DNA of 64,000 nucleotides from Edaphobacter sp. 4G125 (GCF_014274685.1 NZ_CP060393.1:3283501-3347500), one strand, 5' to 3'; shown: positions 53,816 through 63,125, numbered from the stretch's first letter. Program-made: numbers and translations. The notes: a model not told the origin generated them from the sequence alone.

Positions 53816-54716
53816 AAGCAGGGACCTGCTCTGACAGCTTACTATCGCTTACATTCTTTACATTCTGCACCGACTTTACAATCGCGGGCTGAGCAGACTT
53901 CGCTCCGCTAATCTCGGCATACAGCATATTTCCTACAACCTTGTGGACCGCCGTCGAAGGATGTCCTTTGTGATAGTAGAAATGGCTCGCCGGGGAAGCA
54001 CAGGGCGTAGCATCTTCGTCAAAAATCTCGCGTCCTGCGCATGGGTTTGTGATGTCGGTAATGCCATACTTCTCCGGATGCTCCATCACCTCATCGAAGA
54101 AGGCTCCCCAATGGCTAAGCCTTACTCCCGCATCCTTCAATTTAGGCCGCATCTCTTCAGGAATCTTTTCTATTGCAGGATTGAGACGCGTTCCAACCTC
54201 ACTAAAATCAGGGATCTTTTCCGGAAGAATTGCAATGCGGAATCTTCGCGCACCAACTGCATAGAGCGCTTCCATCTCGCTCTCAAGATTGGCGACGGTC
54301 TGTTCTGTCGGAATCCGCTTGTCGTTCAATCCTCCAGCGAGAAAAAAGACCGTGGTCTGTGGATCGAACATGATGGAGCCATCCCCCACCATAGCCACAA
54401 ACTTGGCCACCTGGTTCTTCATCCCGATTCCGAGCCATCCCTTATGGACAGCCCGTCCGGCACTTTCTCCGGTTGATGCCCCGCTAACCGCAAAGTTAAG
54501 GCTCTTCTCCGCTGCGTCCGGTGTATTGGATGGAACCAGCATGAGTCCGAGGTGATTGGCAAGGTAAGCCACCGCAGTCGGGCCATCGCTATCGACCCAT
54601 CCGCGTCCGATGTCGGAGTAGCTGTCTCCGAACACATACATTCGCTCAATAGGAGCCTCAGCTCTTCCAATTCCACAAAGGCAAATCATTGTCAGTAAAA
54701 AAAGGACCCGTCGCAT
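53799..54716 (-). CDS. Secreted SGNH/GDSL-family hydrolase
   Basis: A 305-aa protein with a signal peptide (about 1-20). SGNH blocks are visible: I is VFGDSYSD with the nucleophile Ser32, II is NFAVSGAS, III is FFLAGGLND with the oxyanion Asn, and V is GHPSTAVH, which carries the catalytic His. It is thus an esterase, lipase or carbohydrate deacetylase; the substrate is unknown. The last about 30 residues are a low-complexity tail. The gene is monocistronic on the minus strand and overlaps the uvrC 3' end by 17 bp, so the two mRNAs are antisense at their ends. Confidence 0.87.
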   Translation of the reverse strand: MRRVLFLLTMICLCGIGRAEAPIERMYVFGDSYSDIGRGWVDSDGPTAVAYLANHLGLMLVPSNTPDAAEKSLNFAVSGASTGESAGRAVHKGWLGIGMKNQVAKFVAMVGDGSIMFDPQTTVFFLAGGLNDKRIPTEQTVANLESEMEALYAVGARRFRIAILPEKIPDFSEVGTRLNPAIEKIPEEMRPKLKDAGVRLSHWGAFFDEVMEHPEKYGITDITNPCAGREIFDEDATPCASPASHFYYHKGHPSTAVHKVVGNMLYAEISGAKSAQPAIVKSVQNVKNVSDSKLSEQVPASKAAH

Positions 54717-54789
54717 TCAGAACATCCTACCGTGTAAAACCCGTTACACCAATCTTTGTTTCCTCTGAAATGTCCCGCTTAAAATCAAA

Positions 54790-54814
54790 GCGCTCCGCAT
54801 ATCATGCGGAACGC
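54790..54814 (-). terminator. Hairpin terminator of receptor 4
   Basis: A stem TCCGCAT-ATC-ATGCGGA extended by GCG/CGC across a mismatch, 27 bp after the receptor-4 stop. On the minus strand it is followed by CTTTGATTTTAA, a T-rich tail. Confidence 0.68.
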
Positions 54815-54840
54815 CTTGAAAATATAGGATGATCTGCAGG

Positions 54841-57800
54841 TTAGAAGATAATCTTTCCCGCCAGTTGCAACTGCCGCGACGACCCAAGGTCGCTCACAGC
54901 AAATCTCGTCGCGGAGATCTGTCCAAAGCTGGCTGAAGTATCTGCCAATGTCGGCTGCCCAAAGCTGGGATGATTCAGCACGTCGAATGCGTCCGCTCGC
55001 AATTGCAGCGTAAACCGCTCTGTGAGTTTTGTGTTCTTCTCCAGCGAGACATCGACATCGGCAAAACCCGGCCCTGTTGCCGCATTACGGCGCAGGTTCC
55101 CGAAGCCGTTGACATTGGCAAACGAACATCCTGCGACTGGCCCCGAGGCTGGACATAACGTCGACGAGATCCAGCCGACATTTCCATTCGTCAGCTTTGT
55201 CTTGGAGATCGTAATCGGCGCCACCAGATTGGGTCGCACTGTGCCACCTGTTCCAGTCAGGCCATTCACGGTCGCAGCAACGGCGCTATTAATAATGTTC
55301 ATCGGATTGCCCGTCTGCCACTGCGCAATTCCTGAGAGGCGAAATCCTTCAACCAGGCGATTCCCTTTGAAAGGAAGATCATAGATTGCATTCGCTGAGA
55401 TTCGGTGCCGCACATCGAAGTCAGAGAGCCCGAAATTCGACTTGGGATTGTAGCTGTCCTGGAAGACATATACTCCCTGAGAACCTAACGAGTTCAAATC
55501 GGTGGACTTCGACCAGTTATAAGTCATATTGAACTGCACATCGTGCGCCAGGTTCTTCCGCGCTGTTACCCAGAGCGCGTTATACATCGATGATCCTGCG
55601 CTGGTCACCTCGTTGAAGTTCGAGGCCACGGATGCACCGGGAGCAATCGGGCTGCTGCCCGACAATTTCAGATAAGGACGTACACCGTTGATCGGCTGGT
55701 TCTGATTTACTCGTGCTCGAAGCTGTCGCCCCACAGACCCGAAGTATCCAATCTGCATCGCTACGCCACCAGAAAACTCTTGTTGCAGATTCAGGTTGTA
55801 GCTCTGCGTATAGGCGTTCTTGAAGTTGTGGTTGACGGTGTTGACGGTCAATCCCGCTGCGGCAGCCGACGTGTAGAGGCTCGACAAAGGGATGGCTGTA
55901 CTGCTGTTGTAGTTCACAGGGGCTGCAAACGGCGTATTCGATGCGAGTCCGGTTACAGCATTGGTTGCAGGCTGATCGGCCATGTAGCCGTAGCCGCCAC
56001 GAAGCACCGTCTTCCCCGTGCCGAAGACATCGTAGGCAAAACCAACACGCGGCTCCCAGTTGTAATTCTGCTTATAGACGCTTCCCAGGCCATTGGCGCC
56101 AACCCGGATCAGCGATGCGGTTGCTGGATCAAAGACAACAAGCCGGTTCGCTCCTTCGCTTGGAGTTCCATTCCACTCAAATCTCAAACCAAGTTCCAGG
56201 GTCAGATTCTGAGTGAGCTTATAGTTGTCCTGAATAAATCCGCCCAGGGCATTCACATAGATTCTGCTGGAGACTGTACTCGGCGTAATCGTAAAAACGT
56301 TCGCCACGCCATTGATAAAGTTTGCAGTTGTATTGAAACCCACTGTACCGGTATCGCTGGCGAAGTTCGCGTTCAGGAAACGACGATATTCACCACCGAA
56401 CTTCAGCGTGTGCTTCCCGACAAGATAGGTTGCTGTATCCGAGAAGACACCCAGCGTATCAGTGCGCCCCTGGGGGAAGAGGGCGGGACCACCGAAGTTC
56501 AGTGAGATATCGGTGATCGTCATCTGCGGCAATCCCAATGCCGTATTGATCCCATCATTGATGTGGTAGTCACCGGGATTGGCCCTAAAACTCGGGTTAA
56601 AAGCAATGTAGATCCGGTTGAATCCAAGCCTCGCCTCATTCACGAGTTTGGGGTTAAAAACGTGCGTCTCATTCAGGGTCAAGACCTGCCGATGTGCCTC
56701 ACGGCTATCTCCGAATCCCGGTATCGTATTCCCTTGCAAGTTCGGCTCTGTCCGCACATCCGACTGAAATGCATAGAAGCCATGGAGCGTATCTTTCGTA
56801 CTGAACTGATGCAAAATGTCTGCCGTCCCCTGATGCACAGTCACCGGCCCCGGGGCTGATCCAATAAAGCGGGTTCCGGTGGAATCGTTCGGCAGAGGGA
56901 TTAGCGGCAGCAGAGCGACGGCCGCAGGATTTCCAACGGACACAATCTGTGCCCGCTGTGCTGCGGTTAATACGCCACTATTCAACGTCAATGACTGGCG
57001 CTGAATCAGTCCTTCATAGCTCAAAAAGAAGAAAGTCTTATTCCGCCAGATTGGACCACCGAGGGCAGCTCCAAAGTTATTCCGCTTCAGAGAAGCCTGT
57101 TTAGCAGGGCTCCGGTTGAAGTAGTTGCGTGCATCCAGCGCCTCATTCCGAAGATAGTCGAAGACCTCGCCATGGAAATCATTCGTGCCCGAACGTGTGC
57201 TGACATTCACGATCGAACCGGAGCTGCGTCCGTACTCTGCACTATAGGTAGAGTTGTTGATCTTGAACTCAGACGTGGTGTTGATTGACGGCTGGAAGGT
57301 GATCTGGTTCTGTACCATGTCATTCAGATTGATGCCGTTGATCTGAAAGTTCACCGTGTCTTCGCGATTTCCCGCCGTAATAAAAGAATTCGCTCCCAGT
57401 CCGCGGCTTGGCGAGGTGAGGTTTCCATTCTGCGGAGCTGTAACTCCACCAGGCGTCAACACCGTCAGGTCAAGAAAATGCCGGCCATTCAAAGGGATCT
57501 CCTGCACAGTCACGCGATCGATGACCTGCCCCACGGTAATCGTGCTGGCATCAATAACCGGAGCCGCTCCAGTGACTTCAACCGTCTGGCCTGTCGAAGC
57601 AACGTTAAGCCTTACGTTGATCGTGGCCCTCTGGTCGACCTGTAACTGAACCCTGGAAACGGTGTAGGGCCCGAACCCAGAGGCGTCCACCTGCAAGCTG
57701 TAGTTCCCTGGCTGCAAGGACGGAACGACATACGTTCCCACGCTATCGGTCGTCGTATCGCGATCGGCATTCGTATCCAGCGAATGTACTTTCACCGCTG

Positions 57801-57933
57801 CGCCAGCAACGACAGCGCCGGAAGCATCTGTTACCGTGCCGGATAAGGTTGCGGTGGTTTGTGCAGATCCTGATGCGCACGCCACGGCCAAAACAAATAC
57901 AATTCCATACTTCAACCATCTCGCAGCTTTCAT
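54841..57933 (-). CDS. TonB-dependent receptor, Oar-like (receptor 4)
   Basis: A 1030-aa receptor. The ATG at 57933 is preferred because GGAGG lies six bases upstream and the signal peptide MKAARWLKYGIVFVLAVACA (cleavage near GSAQ) starts there; the frame extends 15 codons upstream. Then follow the carboxypeptidase-regulatory-like domain (LSGTVTDASGAVVAGAAV), plug motif EIPLNGRHFLDLTVLTPGGV and the barrel ending LQLAGKIIF. It is divergent from a LacI regulator and an MFS permease, with two palindromic candidate operators between them. This suggests uptake of a sugar whose release is sensed by that LacI. No glycosidase is linked here, so the ligand is unknown. Confidence 0.93.
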   Translation of the reverse strand: MKAARWLKYGIVFVLAVACASGSAQTTATLSGTVTDASGAVVAGAAVKVHSLDTNADRDTTTDSVGTYVVPSLQPGNYSLQVDASGFGPYTVSRVQLQVDQRATINVRLNVASTGQTVEVTGAAPVIDASTITVGQVIDRVTVQEIPLNGRHFLDLTVLTPGGVTAPQNGNLTSPSRGLGANSFITAGNREDTVNFQINGINLNDMVQNQITFQPSINTTSEFKINNSTYSAEYGRSSGSIVNVSTRSGTNDFHGEVFDYLRNEALDARNYFNRSPAKQASLKRNNFGAALGGPIWRNKTFFFLSYEGLIQRQSLTLNSGVLTAAQRAQIVSVGNPAAVALLPLIPLPNDSTGTRFIGSAPGPVTVHQGTADILHQFSTKDTLHGFYAFQSDVRTEPNLQGNTIPGFGDSREAHRQVLTLNETHVFNPKLVNEARLGFNRIYIAFNPSFRANPGDYHINDGINTALGLPQMTITDISLNFGGPALFPQGRTDTLGVFSDTATYLVGKHTLKFGGEYRRFLNANFASDTGTVGFNTTANFINGVANVFTITPSTVSSRIYVNALGGFIQDNYKLTQNLTLELGLRFEWNGTPSEGANRLVVFDPATASLIRVGANGLGSVYKQNYNWEPRVGFAYDVFGTGKTVLRGGYGYMADQPATNAVTGLASNTPFAAPVNYNSSTAIPLSSLYTSAAAAGLTVNTVNHNFKNAYTQSYNLNLQQEFSGGVAMQIGYFGSVGRQLRARVNQNQPINGVRPYLKLSGSSPIAPGASVASNFNEVTSAGSSMYNALWVTARKNLAHDVQFNMTYNWSKSTDLNSLGSQGVYVFQDSYNPKSNFGLSDFDVRHRISANAIYDLPFKGNRLVEGFRLSGIAQWQTGNPMNIINSAVAATVNGLTGTGGTVRPNLVAPITISKTKLTNGNVGWISSTLCPASGPVAGCSFANVNGFGNLRRNAATGPGFADVDVSLEKNTKLTERFTLQLRADAFDVLNHPSFGQPTLADTSASFGQISATRFAVSDLGSSRQLQLAGKIIF

Positions 57934-57983
57934 AAGCCGCCTCCACAAAGAAGAAATATGCTCCCCTTTCGGGGACACTCTCT

Positions 57984-57995
57984 TTCAACGTTGAA
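57984..57995. promoter_or_regulatory. Palindrome TTCAACGTTGAA, candidate LacI operator
   Basis: A perfect 12-bp palindrome with a central CG, typical of LacI-family operators, 51 bp upstream of the receptor-4 start. The adjacent divergent LacI gene (58318) is the natural candidate to bind it. Confidence 0.6.
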
Positions 57996-58026
57996 CTGGT
58001 GAAGCTCTAATTCGTGTGCCCGTCGC

Positions 58027-58042
58027 GAACTTTTGAAAGTTC
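58027..58042. promoter_or_regulatory. Near-palindrome GAACTTTTGAAAGTTC
   Basis: A 16-bp palindrome with only the central pair mismatched, 31 bp beyond the TTCAACGTTGAA site and in the same divergent region. It could be a second operator or part of the promoter. The other bases from 57934 to 58317 show nothing else recognisable. Confidence 0.45.
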
Positions 58043-58317
58043 CGTCTCTATCGTGAAGTGGTCCCGGTGCACACCTAAAAAGAAGAAGTAACTGTTAAGC
58101 ATAATCCGAATCCGCTTTTCACGTTGTCAATGTGATCGATCCCAAATCGAAGTTCTTTCGTCGACCCACAAGACTCGATCGCCCAGGCCGATTGCGGCGA
58201 CGCAACTGGTCAGGAAATCCATGCAGGTCAGTATTTCTAGGACATAAAGGCGATACCATTCGTTTGTCCTGACGGTGTAAAACTGATTGCACCCTCGAAG
58301 ATGCGGACCGGAGCCTC

Positions 58318-59373
58318 ATGGCAACCAGAAAAAAACGTATTCCCGACACCAGCAAACCCGTAACCCTGAAGATTCTTGCCGAATATCTCGATCTCTCTCC
58401 CGCCACTGTTTCCATCGTCCTGAACAACTCGCCGGTGGCGAAGTCGATCTCGCCGGAGACTCGCGAGCGTGTTCTGGATGCTGCAAAGAAATTTGAGTAT
58501 CGCCCGAATCTCCATGCCCGGATGCTTCGCACGCGGCTCACCAACACGGTCGGGGTCGTCGTTCCCGAACTCAGCGAAGGTTACTTCACCCGGCTAATGC
58601 TTGGCGTGGAAGAGTATCTGATGCAGGCTGGCTATCTCTATTTCACGGTCAGCCATCTTGGGCGCCCGGATCTGATGGAAGAGTACCCGGACCTCTTGAT
58701 CAGTCGCGCCGTAGATGGCTTCCTCCTCGTCAATACAGAGCTTCGCAAGAAAGTGCCTCTACCTGCCGTTGGGATCTCCTCGCACATCCAGGTCCCTGGC
58801 GTCACCAATGTTGTTCTCGATCACAAGCACGCTACATTCCTTGCTCTCCGTCATCTTTACGAACTCGGTCACCGCCGCATCGCCTTTATGAAGGGACAGC
58901 GTTTTTCGCTCGACTCCGAGGCAAGATGGCAGTCCATCCACGCTGTCGCGCAGGAGATTGGAATCACCATCCAGTCCGACCTTTGTATTTATCTTGAAGA
59001 GAACCTCTGGTCTCCAGATCTCGGCTATCTTCCTGTCCGCGAGATGCTCTCGAAGACCCGCGACTTCACTGCCCTGTTCTGCTTCAACGACACTGCGGCC
59101 ATTGGGGCGATCCGCGCAATTCAGGACGCTGGCCTCTCTTGCCCCGGCGATATCTCTGTCATCGGCTTCGACGACATCATCGTCTCCGGATTCGTCAATC
59201 CTCGTCTCACGACCGTTCGTCAGCCCTTGCACAAGATGGGCGTCGCCGCAGCAGAGCTTTTGATCAAACGTATCCAGGCACCGAACCAGCCCTATCCTGA
59301 AAACCTATGGTTCGATCCTGAACTTGTCGTGCGAGAGTCCACAGCCGCTGCACCGTTGGATCGTTCATCATAG
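58318..59373 (+). CDS. LacI family transcriptional regulator (regulator 3)
   Basis: A 351-aa LacI-type protein. The helix-turn-helix TLKILAEYLDLSPATVSIVL (about 15-35) is followed by the hinge NLHARMLRTRLTNTVGVVVP and the sugar-binding core, ending with IGFDDIIVSGFVNPRLTTV. A short basic N-terminal extension (MATRKKRIPDTSKP) precedes the HTH. GGAG lies about four bases before the ATG. The MFS gene begins 26 bp downstream, so the two are co-transcribed. It is the probable regulator of the divergent receptor 4 through the palindromes at 57984 and 58027. Confidence 0.94.
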   Translation: MATRKKRIPDTSKPVTLKILAEYLDLSPATVSIVLNNSPVAKSISPETRERVLDAAKKFEYRPNLHARMLRTRLTNTVGVVVPELSEGYFTRLMLGVEEYLMQAGYLYFTVSHLGRPDLMEEYPDLLISRAVDGFLLVNTELRKKVPLPAVGISSHIQVPGVTNVVLDHKHATFLALRHLYELGHRRIAFMKGQRFSLDSEARWQSIHAVAQEIGITIQSDLCIYLEENLWSPDLGYLPVREMLSKTRDFTALFCFNDTAAIGAIRAIQDAGLSCPGDISVIGFDDIIVSGFVNPRLTTVRQPLHKMGVAAAELLIKRIQAPNQPYPENLWFDPELVVRESTAAAPLDRSS

Positions 59374-59399
59374 TGACCTGACGACCACCCTCTTGCCGA

Positions 59400-60557
59400 A
59401 TGACCTCAACACAACATTTTTCCGTCCGTTTCATATGGTTGCGCTTAGCGCCTCTCTTCGCCTGCACAGCCTGCCTCGGACTGCTTACGGTGATGCTGGG
59501 TCCATTGCTTCCCGCTCTGATTCTGCATTGGCACATCCAGGATGCGCAGGCAGGGACGCTCTTCACGGCGTTTTTTCTCGGACAACTTCTCGGTGCCTGG
59601 TTCGCGACACGCAATCTGCGATTCAGTCTTCTTGGCGGCACTCTCCTCGGCGCAATCGGAACAGGGACTATGGCCTGGACCGGTTATGCGACAGCGCACC
59701 TCGCATTATTTGTCGCAGGCATCGGAATCTCCGCCGGGCTCACAGCAGGCAATGTTATTGCAGGGACAGCAACCGAACATCCAGCACGTGCCCTCGCGCT
59801 CTTCAATGCCAGCTGGGGTATTGGAGCCATTGCATGTCCTGTACTTGTCTGGCTTTGCGGAGCCTCCCGTCCGCGAATCTTTTTCCTCGCCGCGGCTGCC
59901 CTTACCCTTGGTGGAGGAATCTACTCGAATACATTACCGCGCACGCTCACGAACAATGCTTCGCCGGTGCCGAAGACCTCCGCGCAAAGCAAACTTCCTC
60001 TTTCCGCATCCGTGCTTCTGTTCTTCGGAGCCTCAATGCTGATCTACATCGGCAACGAAAACTCGCTTGGCGGCTGGCTCCCCAGCTTTGCCTTGCGTAA
60101 TGGCTCGGTCATAACCGCTTCGGCGGTCTCTCTTCTATATTGGGCCTCTGAACTTGCAGGGCGCCTTCTTTTGGCCGGCCTTCGAGTTAAAGAATCTACC
60201 CTCTATCGCGCTTCTCTTTCACTGCTTCTCGTCACCTTGACGGCGCTTCTTATCACTCGCCATCCATCTCCAGGGCACGTCCTGCTGTGCATCGTCGTCG
60301 CGGGAATCTCTATGGGGCCTCTCTATCCATTGATCGTGACCTTTCTGCTGAAACGGACCGGGAATCATCCCCGCCTGGGACATATTTTCGCCTCCTGCTC
60401 CCTCGGAGGAGCTATGCTTCCCCTGCTGACCGGAATTCTATCCACCCACTTCGGTAGCCTCCGGGCAGGACTTTTCGTTCCGCTTGCAGGCGTCCTGCTG
60501 ATGCTGCTTTTCTCTTCCCATATTCTTCCGCTCTGCCCTACCGAGCAGGAGGGTTAA
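59400..60557 (+). CDS. MFS permease, FucP/YbjJ-like
   Basis: A 385-aa inner-membrane protein with about 12 hydrophobic segments, somewhat short for the superfamily. It resembles the fucose-permease-like group (LGPLLPALILHWHIQDAQAG, LFTAFFLGQLLGAW, LALFNASWGIGAIACP), different from the sugar-porter at 13638. A monosaccharide or a related compound is the likely cargo. It lies 26 bp after LacI regulator 3 and is convergent with a small minus-strand gene whose terminator lies just beyond its stop codon. Confidence 0.88.
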   Translation: MTSTQHFSVRFIWLRLAPLFACTACLGLLTVMLGPLLPALILHWHIQDAQAGTLFTAFFLGQLLGAWFATRNLRFSLLGGTLLGAIGTGTMAWTGYATAHLALFVAGIGISAGLTAGNVIAGTATEHPARALALFNASWGIGAIACPVLVWLCGASRPRIFFLAAAALTLGGGIYSNTLPRTLTNNASPVPKTSAQSKLPLSASVLLFFGASMLIYIGNENSLGGWLPSFALRNGSVITASAVSLLYWASELAGRLLLAGLRVKESTLYRASLSLLLVTLTALLITRHPSPGHVLLCIVVAGISMGPLYPLIVTFLLKRTGNHPRLGHIFASCSLGGAMLPLLTGILSTHFGSLRAGLFVPLAGVLLMLLFSSHILPLCPTEQEG

Positions 60558-60563
60558 AAAAGA

Positions 60564-60585
60564 ATGCCAGGCCGAAGCCTGGCAT
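60564..60585 (-). terminator. Intrinsic terminator of the 30-codon gene
   Basis: A perfect 9-bp stem ATGCCAGGC / GCCTGGCAT with, on the minus strand, the stable TTCG tetraloop and a T tail (TTCTTTTTT). It is a textbook intrinsic terminator for minus-strand transcription and lies 17 bp after the small gene at 60603-60695. On the plus strand it has no T tail. Confidence 0.85.
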
Positions 60586-60602
60586 CTCACAAAAACTGAA
60601 CA

Positions 60603-60695
60603 CTACGATTTCGTCGAGAACTGAAACTGGTCCCGAAGAGTAATGTAACCAATCACCACAAGAGCAACCAAGGATGGAAGAAAGAACAGATACAT
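60603..60695 (-). CDS. Candidate 30-aa single-span membrane peptide
   Basis: A 31-codon frame (stop included) starting ATG at 60695. A strong AAGGAGG lies four bases upstream, and an intrinsic terminator follows the stop by 17 bp, so it has its own transcript. The peptide is hydrophobic in its first 19 residues (MYLFFLPSLVALVVIGYIT) and ends in a polar tail with LRDQFQF, the pattern of small single-span inner-membrane proteins. I do not recognise a family; it is not a clear KdpF or CydX. A 7-bp hairpin (60746-60767) lies in its leader, and the ABC gene upstream ends at a separate terminator. Confidence 0.65.
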   Translation of the reverse strand: MYLFFLPSLVALVVIGYITLRDQFQFSTKS

Positions 60696-60745
60696 AAAGC
60701 CTCCTTCGGAGAAGTTCGAACAATGGCCCAATACAGACTTTTGCA

Positions 60746-60767
60746 ACCTCGGGTTCTAAACCGAGGT
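60746..60767 (-). promoter_or_regulatory. Leader hairpin upstream of the 30-codon gene
   Basis: The inverted repeat ACCTCGG / CCGAGGT with an 8-nt loop lies 51 bp before the small gene's start codon. It may be a leader stem in the mRNA. No ligand-binding RNA family was recognised. Confidence 0.4.
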
Positions 60768-60902
60768 CGTTCTGACTTACGCCGAAGCGCGAGAAATATC
60801 TTGCGCCGCACCGCAAACACAACGAATCTGACAAAGCAAAGTTTGTTGATGCAACCTGTTTAATGCAAACGAATTGCCATCTTGAAAATCCAGAAAATTT
60901 GG

Positions 60903-60944
60903 CAAAAAAAGGCGAAATCCCGCCAAAGATAGCGAGATTCGCCT
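60903..60944 (-). terminator. Intrinsic terminator downstream of the ABC exporter
   Basis: On the minus strand AGGCGAATCTCGC pairs with GCGGGATTTCGCCT (about 13 bp, one bulge and one wobble) around an 8-nt loop, followed by seven T residues. It lies about 113 bp after the ABC stop codon and separates that gene from the small gene. Confidence 0.8.
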
Positions 60945-61056
60945 GAAACCCTTCTCCGAAAGGAAAAACATTCCTCTCAGGAAGAGCAAATCATTTCACA
61001 ATGCCACAAGAATCTGGCCCACTGCCATTTGCATGCTCCCAGGACTCCTACAAACC

Positions 61057-62868
61057 TTACACAACCGTAAGGTCTCCGGAGTAGCCGTCCGTCTCGACCA
61101 ACAGTCCCAGGGCCTGCCGGTCGAACAGACGTTTGTAGGTTCCCCCTGAACGGCCAACCAGCGCGTCATGGGTTCCCTCTTCCACAATCTGCCCATGATC
61201 GAACACCAGGATGCGGTCGAGCATGCGAACCGTGGACAGCCGGTGCGCAATCACGATCGCCGTCCGCCCAACCATTAGCCGTTCTGTCGCCTCCTGAATC
61301 AATGCTTCCGACTCAGAGTCCAGACTCGAGGTCGCCTCATCCAGAATGAGAATCGGGGTATCCGCAAGGAACGCTCGCGCCAATGCGATACGCTGACGTT
61401 CGCCTCCTGAGAGCTTGACCCCGCGTTCGCCCACCAGAGTGGCATATTCCTTGGGCTGACGAAGGATGAACTCCTCCGCATGAGCCAAACGAGCGGCTTC
61501 CTCGATCTGACGCCGGCTGGCCGACGGGCGTCCATAGGCAATGTTCTCCGCAAGCGAACGATGGAAGAGGATCGGTTCCTGCGGAACCAATGCCATCTGG
61601 GCGCGCAGCGAATCCTGCGTAACCTTGGAGATATCCTGGCCGTCGACAAGGATACGACCGTCTCCGATGTCATAGAGACGATGCAGCATCTTTACAAACG
61701 TAGTCTTCCCCGAACCCGAATGCCCTACTAGGCCGACACGCTGACCTCCAGGAATATGCAGCGAAAAATCCTGGAAGAGCGGCGTCGTATGTCTGCCATA
61801 TTGAAAGGTCACATGATCGAACCGAATCTCTCCCGCAGTGATGCGAATCGGCTTTGCATTCGGTCTATCCTCAATCCCCAACGGCAAGGACTCCAACGCC
61901 ACCATCTCTTCCATGTCATTGACGCTGCGCTGAAGGTTCGCAACATGCTGACCGATATCGCGCAAATAGCCATGAATGATAAAGTAGCTCGTCAACACGA
62001 AGGCGATGTCTCCCGGAGTCGCGCGATGTTGCCACCACAGCAATAACGCGTAAAGAATCACAGCAGTGCGCAGCACCAGCAGCACCACAAGCTGCATGGT
62101 TCCGCTGCGCGTACCACGCGTCCAGTGCCGAAACGTTCGGCCGTTCCACTTGGAAAGAATGTGAGCCAGCCTCGCGTCCTCGCGAGATTCCGCGCCAAAG
62201 GCCTTTACCACCGGATTGCAGGTAATCGCATCGGCCATAGCTCCGCCGATGCGCGTATCCTGCGAATTCGAGAGCCGTGCAGCCGGAGCCACATAATTCA
62301 ACGAAAGCGCGATCGACAGCGCAATGTACAGGATTGCTCCTGAAGCAATGATCATCCCCATCTGCGGCCAATGGAATCCGAGCAACAACGAAGATCCCAC
62401 AAGAACCAACACCGCCGGCAGCAGAGCCAGCAACAAGGTGTCATTCATCAGGTCCGTCGCCCACATGCCGCGTGTTACTCGGCGAACGATAGAACCGGAA
62501 AAGTTGTTAGCATGCCAATCGGTAGAAAACCGCTGTACACGCCAGAAAGCATCGCTCGCAAACCGCGACATCAACCGCAGCGTTAGCCGAATGATTGCGG
62601 AGATCGCAATATGCCTCCCTGCAACCAGCAGTGCGCCCAGGATGACCATCAGCAGAACAGCGTGCAGCGCCGAGTGGATCGCCTGTGTCCGAACCGAAAT
62701 CGTCAACGCGTCAATGAGGCGTCCGGAATAGACCGGCAGCCAAAGATCAGCGCAGGTCGCAATCGCCATAGAAATAGCGGTTAAAGCAACAACAGCCTTC
62801 TCTCGTCGCCAGTGGCGAAATAAAAATGCGAGGACATCCCGCATCACAGAATTTTTAGAACCAGTCAT
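61057..62868 (-). CDS. ABC exporter, fused permease and ATPase
   Basis: A 603-aa half-transporter of the lipid/multidrug exporter type. The transmembrane domain (about 20-320) has six hydrophobic spans. The ATPase domain (about 345-585) has Walker A GLVGHSGSGKTTF, Q-loop ALVPQEPILF, signature KLSGGERQRIALARAF, Walker B ILILDEATSSLDS and the switch His in VIAHRLSTV. Two copies make the working exporter in the inner membrane; the substrate is unknown. No peptidase domain is present, so bacteriocin export of the C39 type is unlikely. A promoter-like region and a 26-codon frame lie upstream. Confidence 0.93.
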   Translation of the reverse strand: MTGSKNSVMRDVLAFLFRHWRREKAVVALTAISMAIATCADLWLPVYSGRLIDALTISVRTQAIHSALHAVLLMVILGALLVAGRHIAISAIIRLTLRLMSRFASDAFWRVQRFSTDWHANNFSGSIVRRVTRGMWATDLMNDTLLLALLPAVLVLVGSSLLLGFHWPQMGMIIASGAILYIALSIALSLNYVAPAARLSNSQDTRIGGAMADAITCNPVVKAFGAESREDARLAHILSKWNGRTFRHWTRGTRSGTMQLVVLLVLRTAVILYALLLWWQHRATPGDIAFVLTSYFIIHGYLRDIGQHVANLQRSVNDMEEMVALESLPLGIEDRPNAKPIRITAGEIRFDHVTFQYGRHTTPLFQDFSLHIPGGQRVGLVGHSGSGKTTFVKMLHRLYDIGDGRILVDGQDISKVTQDSLRAQMALVPQEPILFHRSLAENIAYGRPSASRRQIEEAARLAHAEEFILRQPKEYATLVGERGVKLSGGERQRIALARAFLADTPILILDEATSSLDSESEALIQEATERLMVGRTAIVIAHRLSTVRMLDRILVFDHGQIVEEGTHDALVGRSGGTYKRLFDRQALGLLVETDGYSGDLTVV

Positions 62869-63010
62869 GGAAATCTCTCAATACAAAAAACGTCGGGAGT
62901 TGTACCTGCAAAGTCCGGCAACAGGCACCAGAACGCGCAAATGTCCCAAAGGGGCCAAAAGCACAGAAACACTTACATGCTTCGAAAAAGGAATCTGTTT
63001 GTGGAGTGAG

Positions 63011-63091
63011 TTACGCGGTAAACACGCCAGGAATAGGAAGATGGATCGCGGCGCGAACGAAGCGGTTACGCATATAACGCTGGATCGACAT
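63011..63091 (-). CDS. Candidate 26-aa basic peptide upstream of the ABC exporter
   Basis: A 27-codon frame (stop included) from the ATG at 63091, with AAAGGAAG about eight bases upstream and a -10-like TACAAT (63131-63126) 35 bp before the start. The peptide starts MSIQRYMRNRFVRAAIHLP and is strongly basic. Its stop lies 142 bp before the ABC start on the same strand, so it could be a leader peptide or a small protein in its own right. I do not recognise it. Confidence is limited by the short length. Confidence 0.45.
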   Translation of the reverse strand: MSIQRYMRNRFVRAAIHLPIPGVFTA

Positions 63092-63125
63092 TTTGTGTTC
63101 TTCCTTTCGGCGAAATGGTTTGTCT

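Noticed and set aside
60777-60989. 70-codon minus-strand frame downstream of the ABC exporter
   Set aside because: It runs through the intrinsic terminator stem and T run, which makes a translated gene there improbable.
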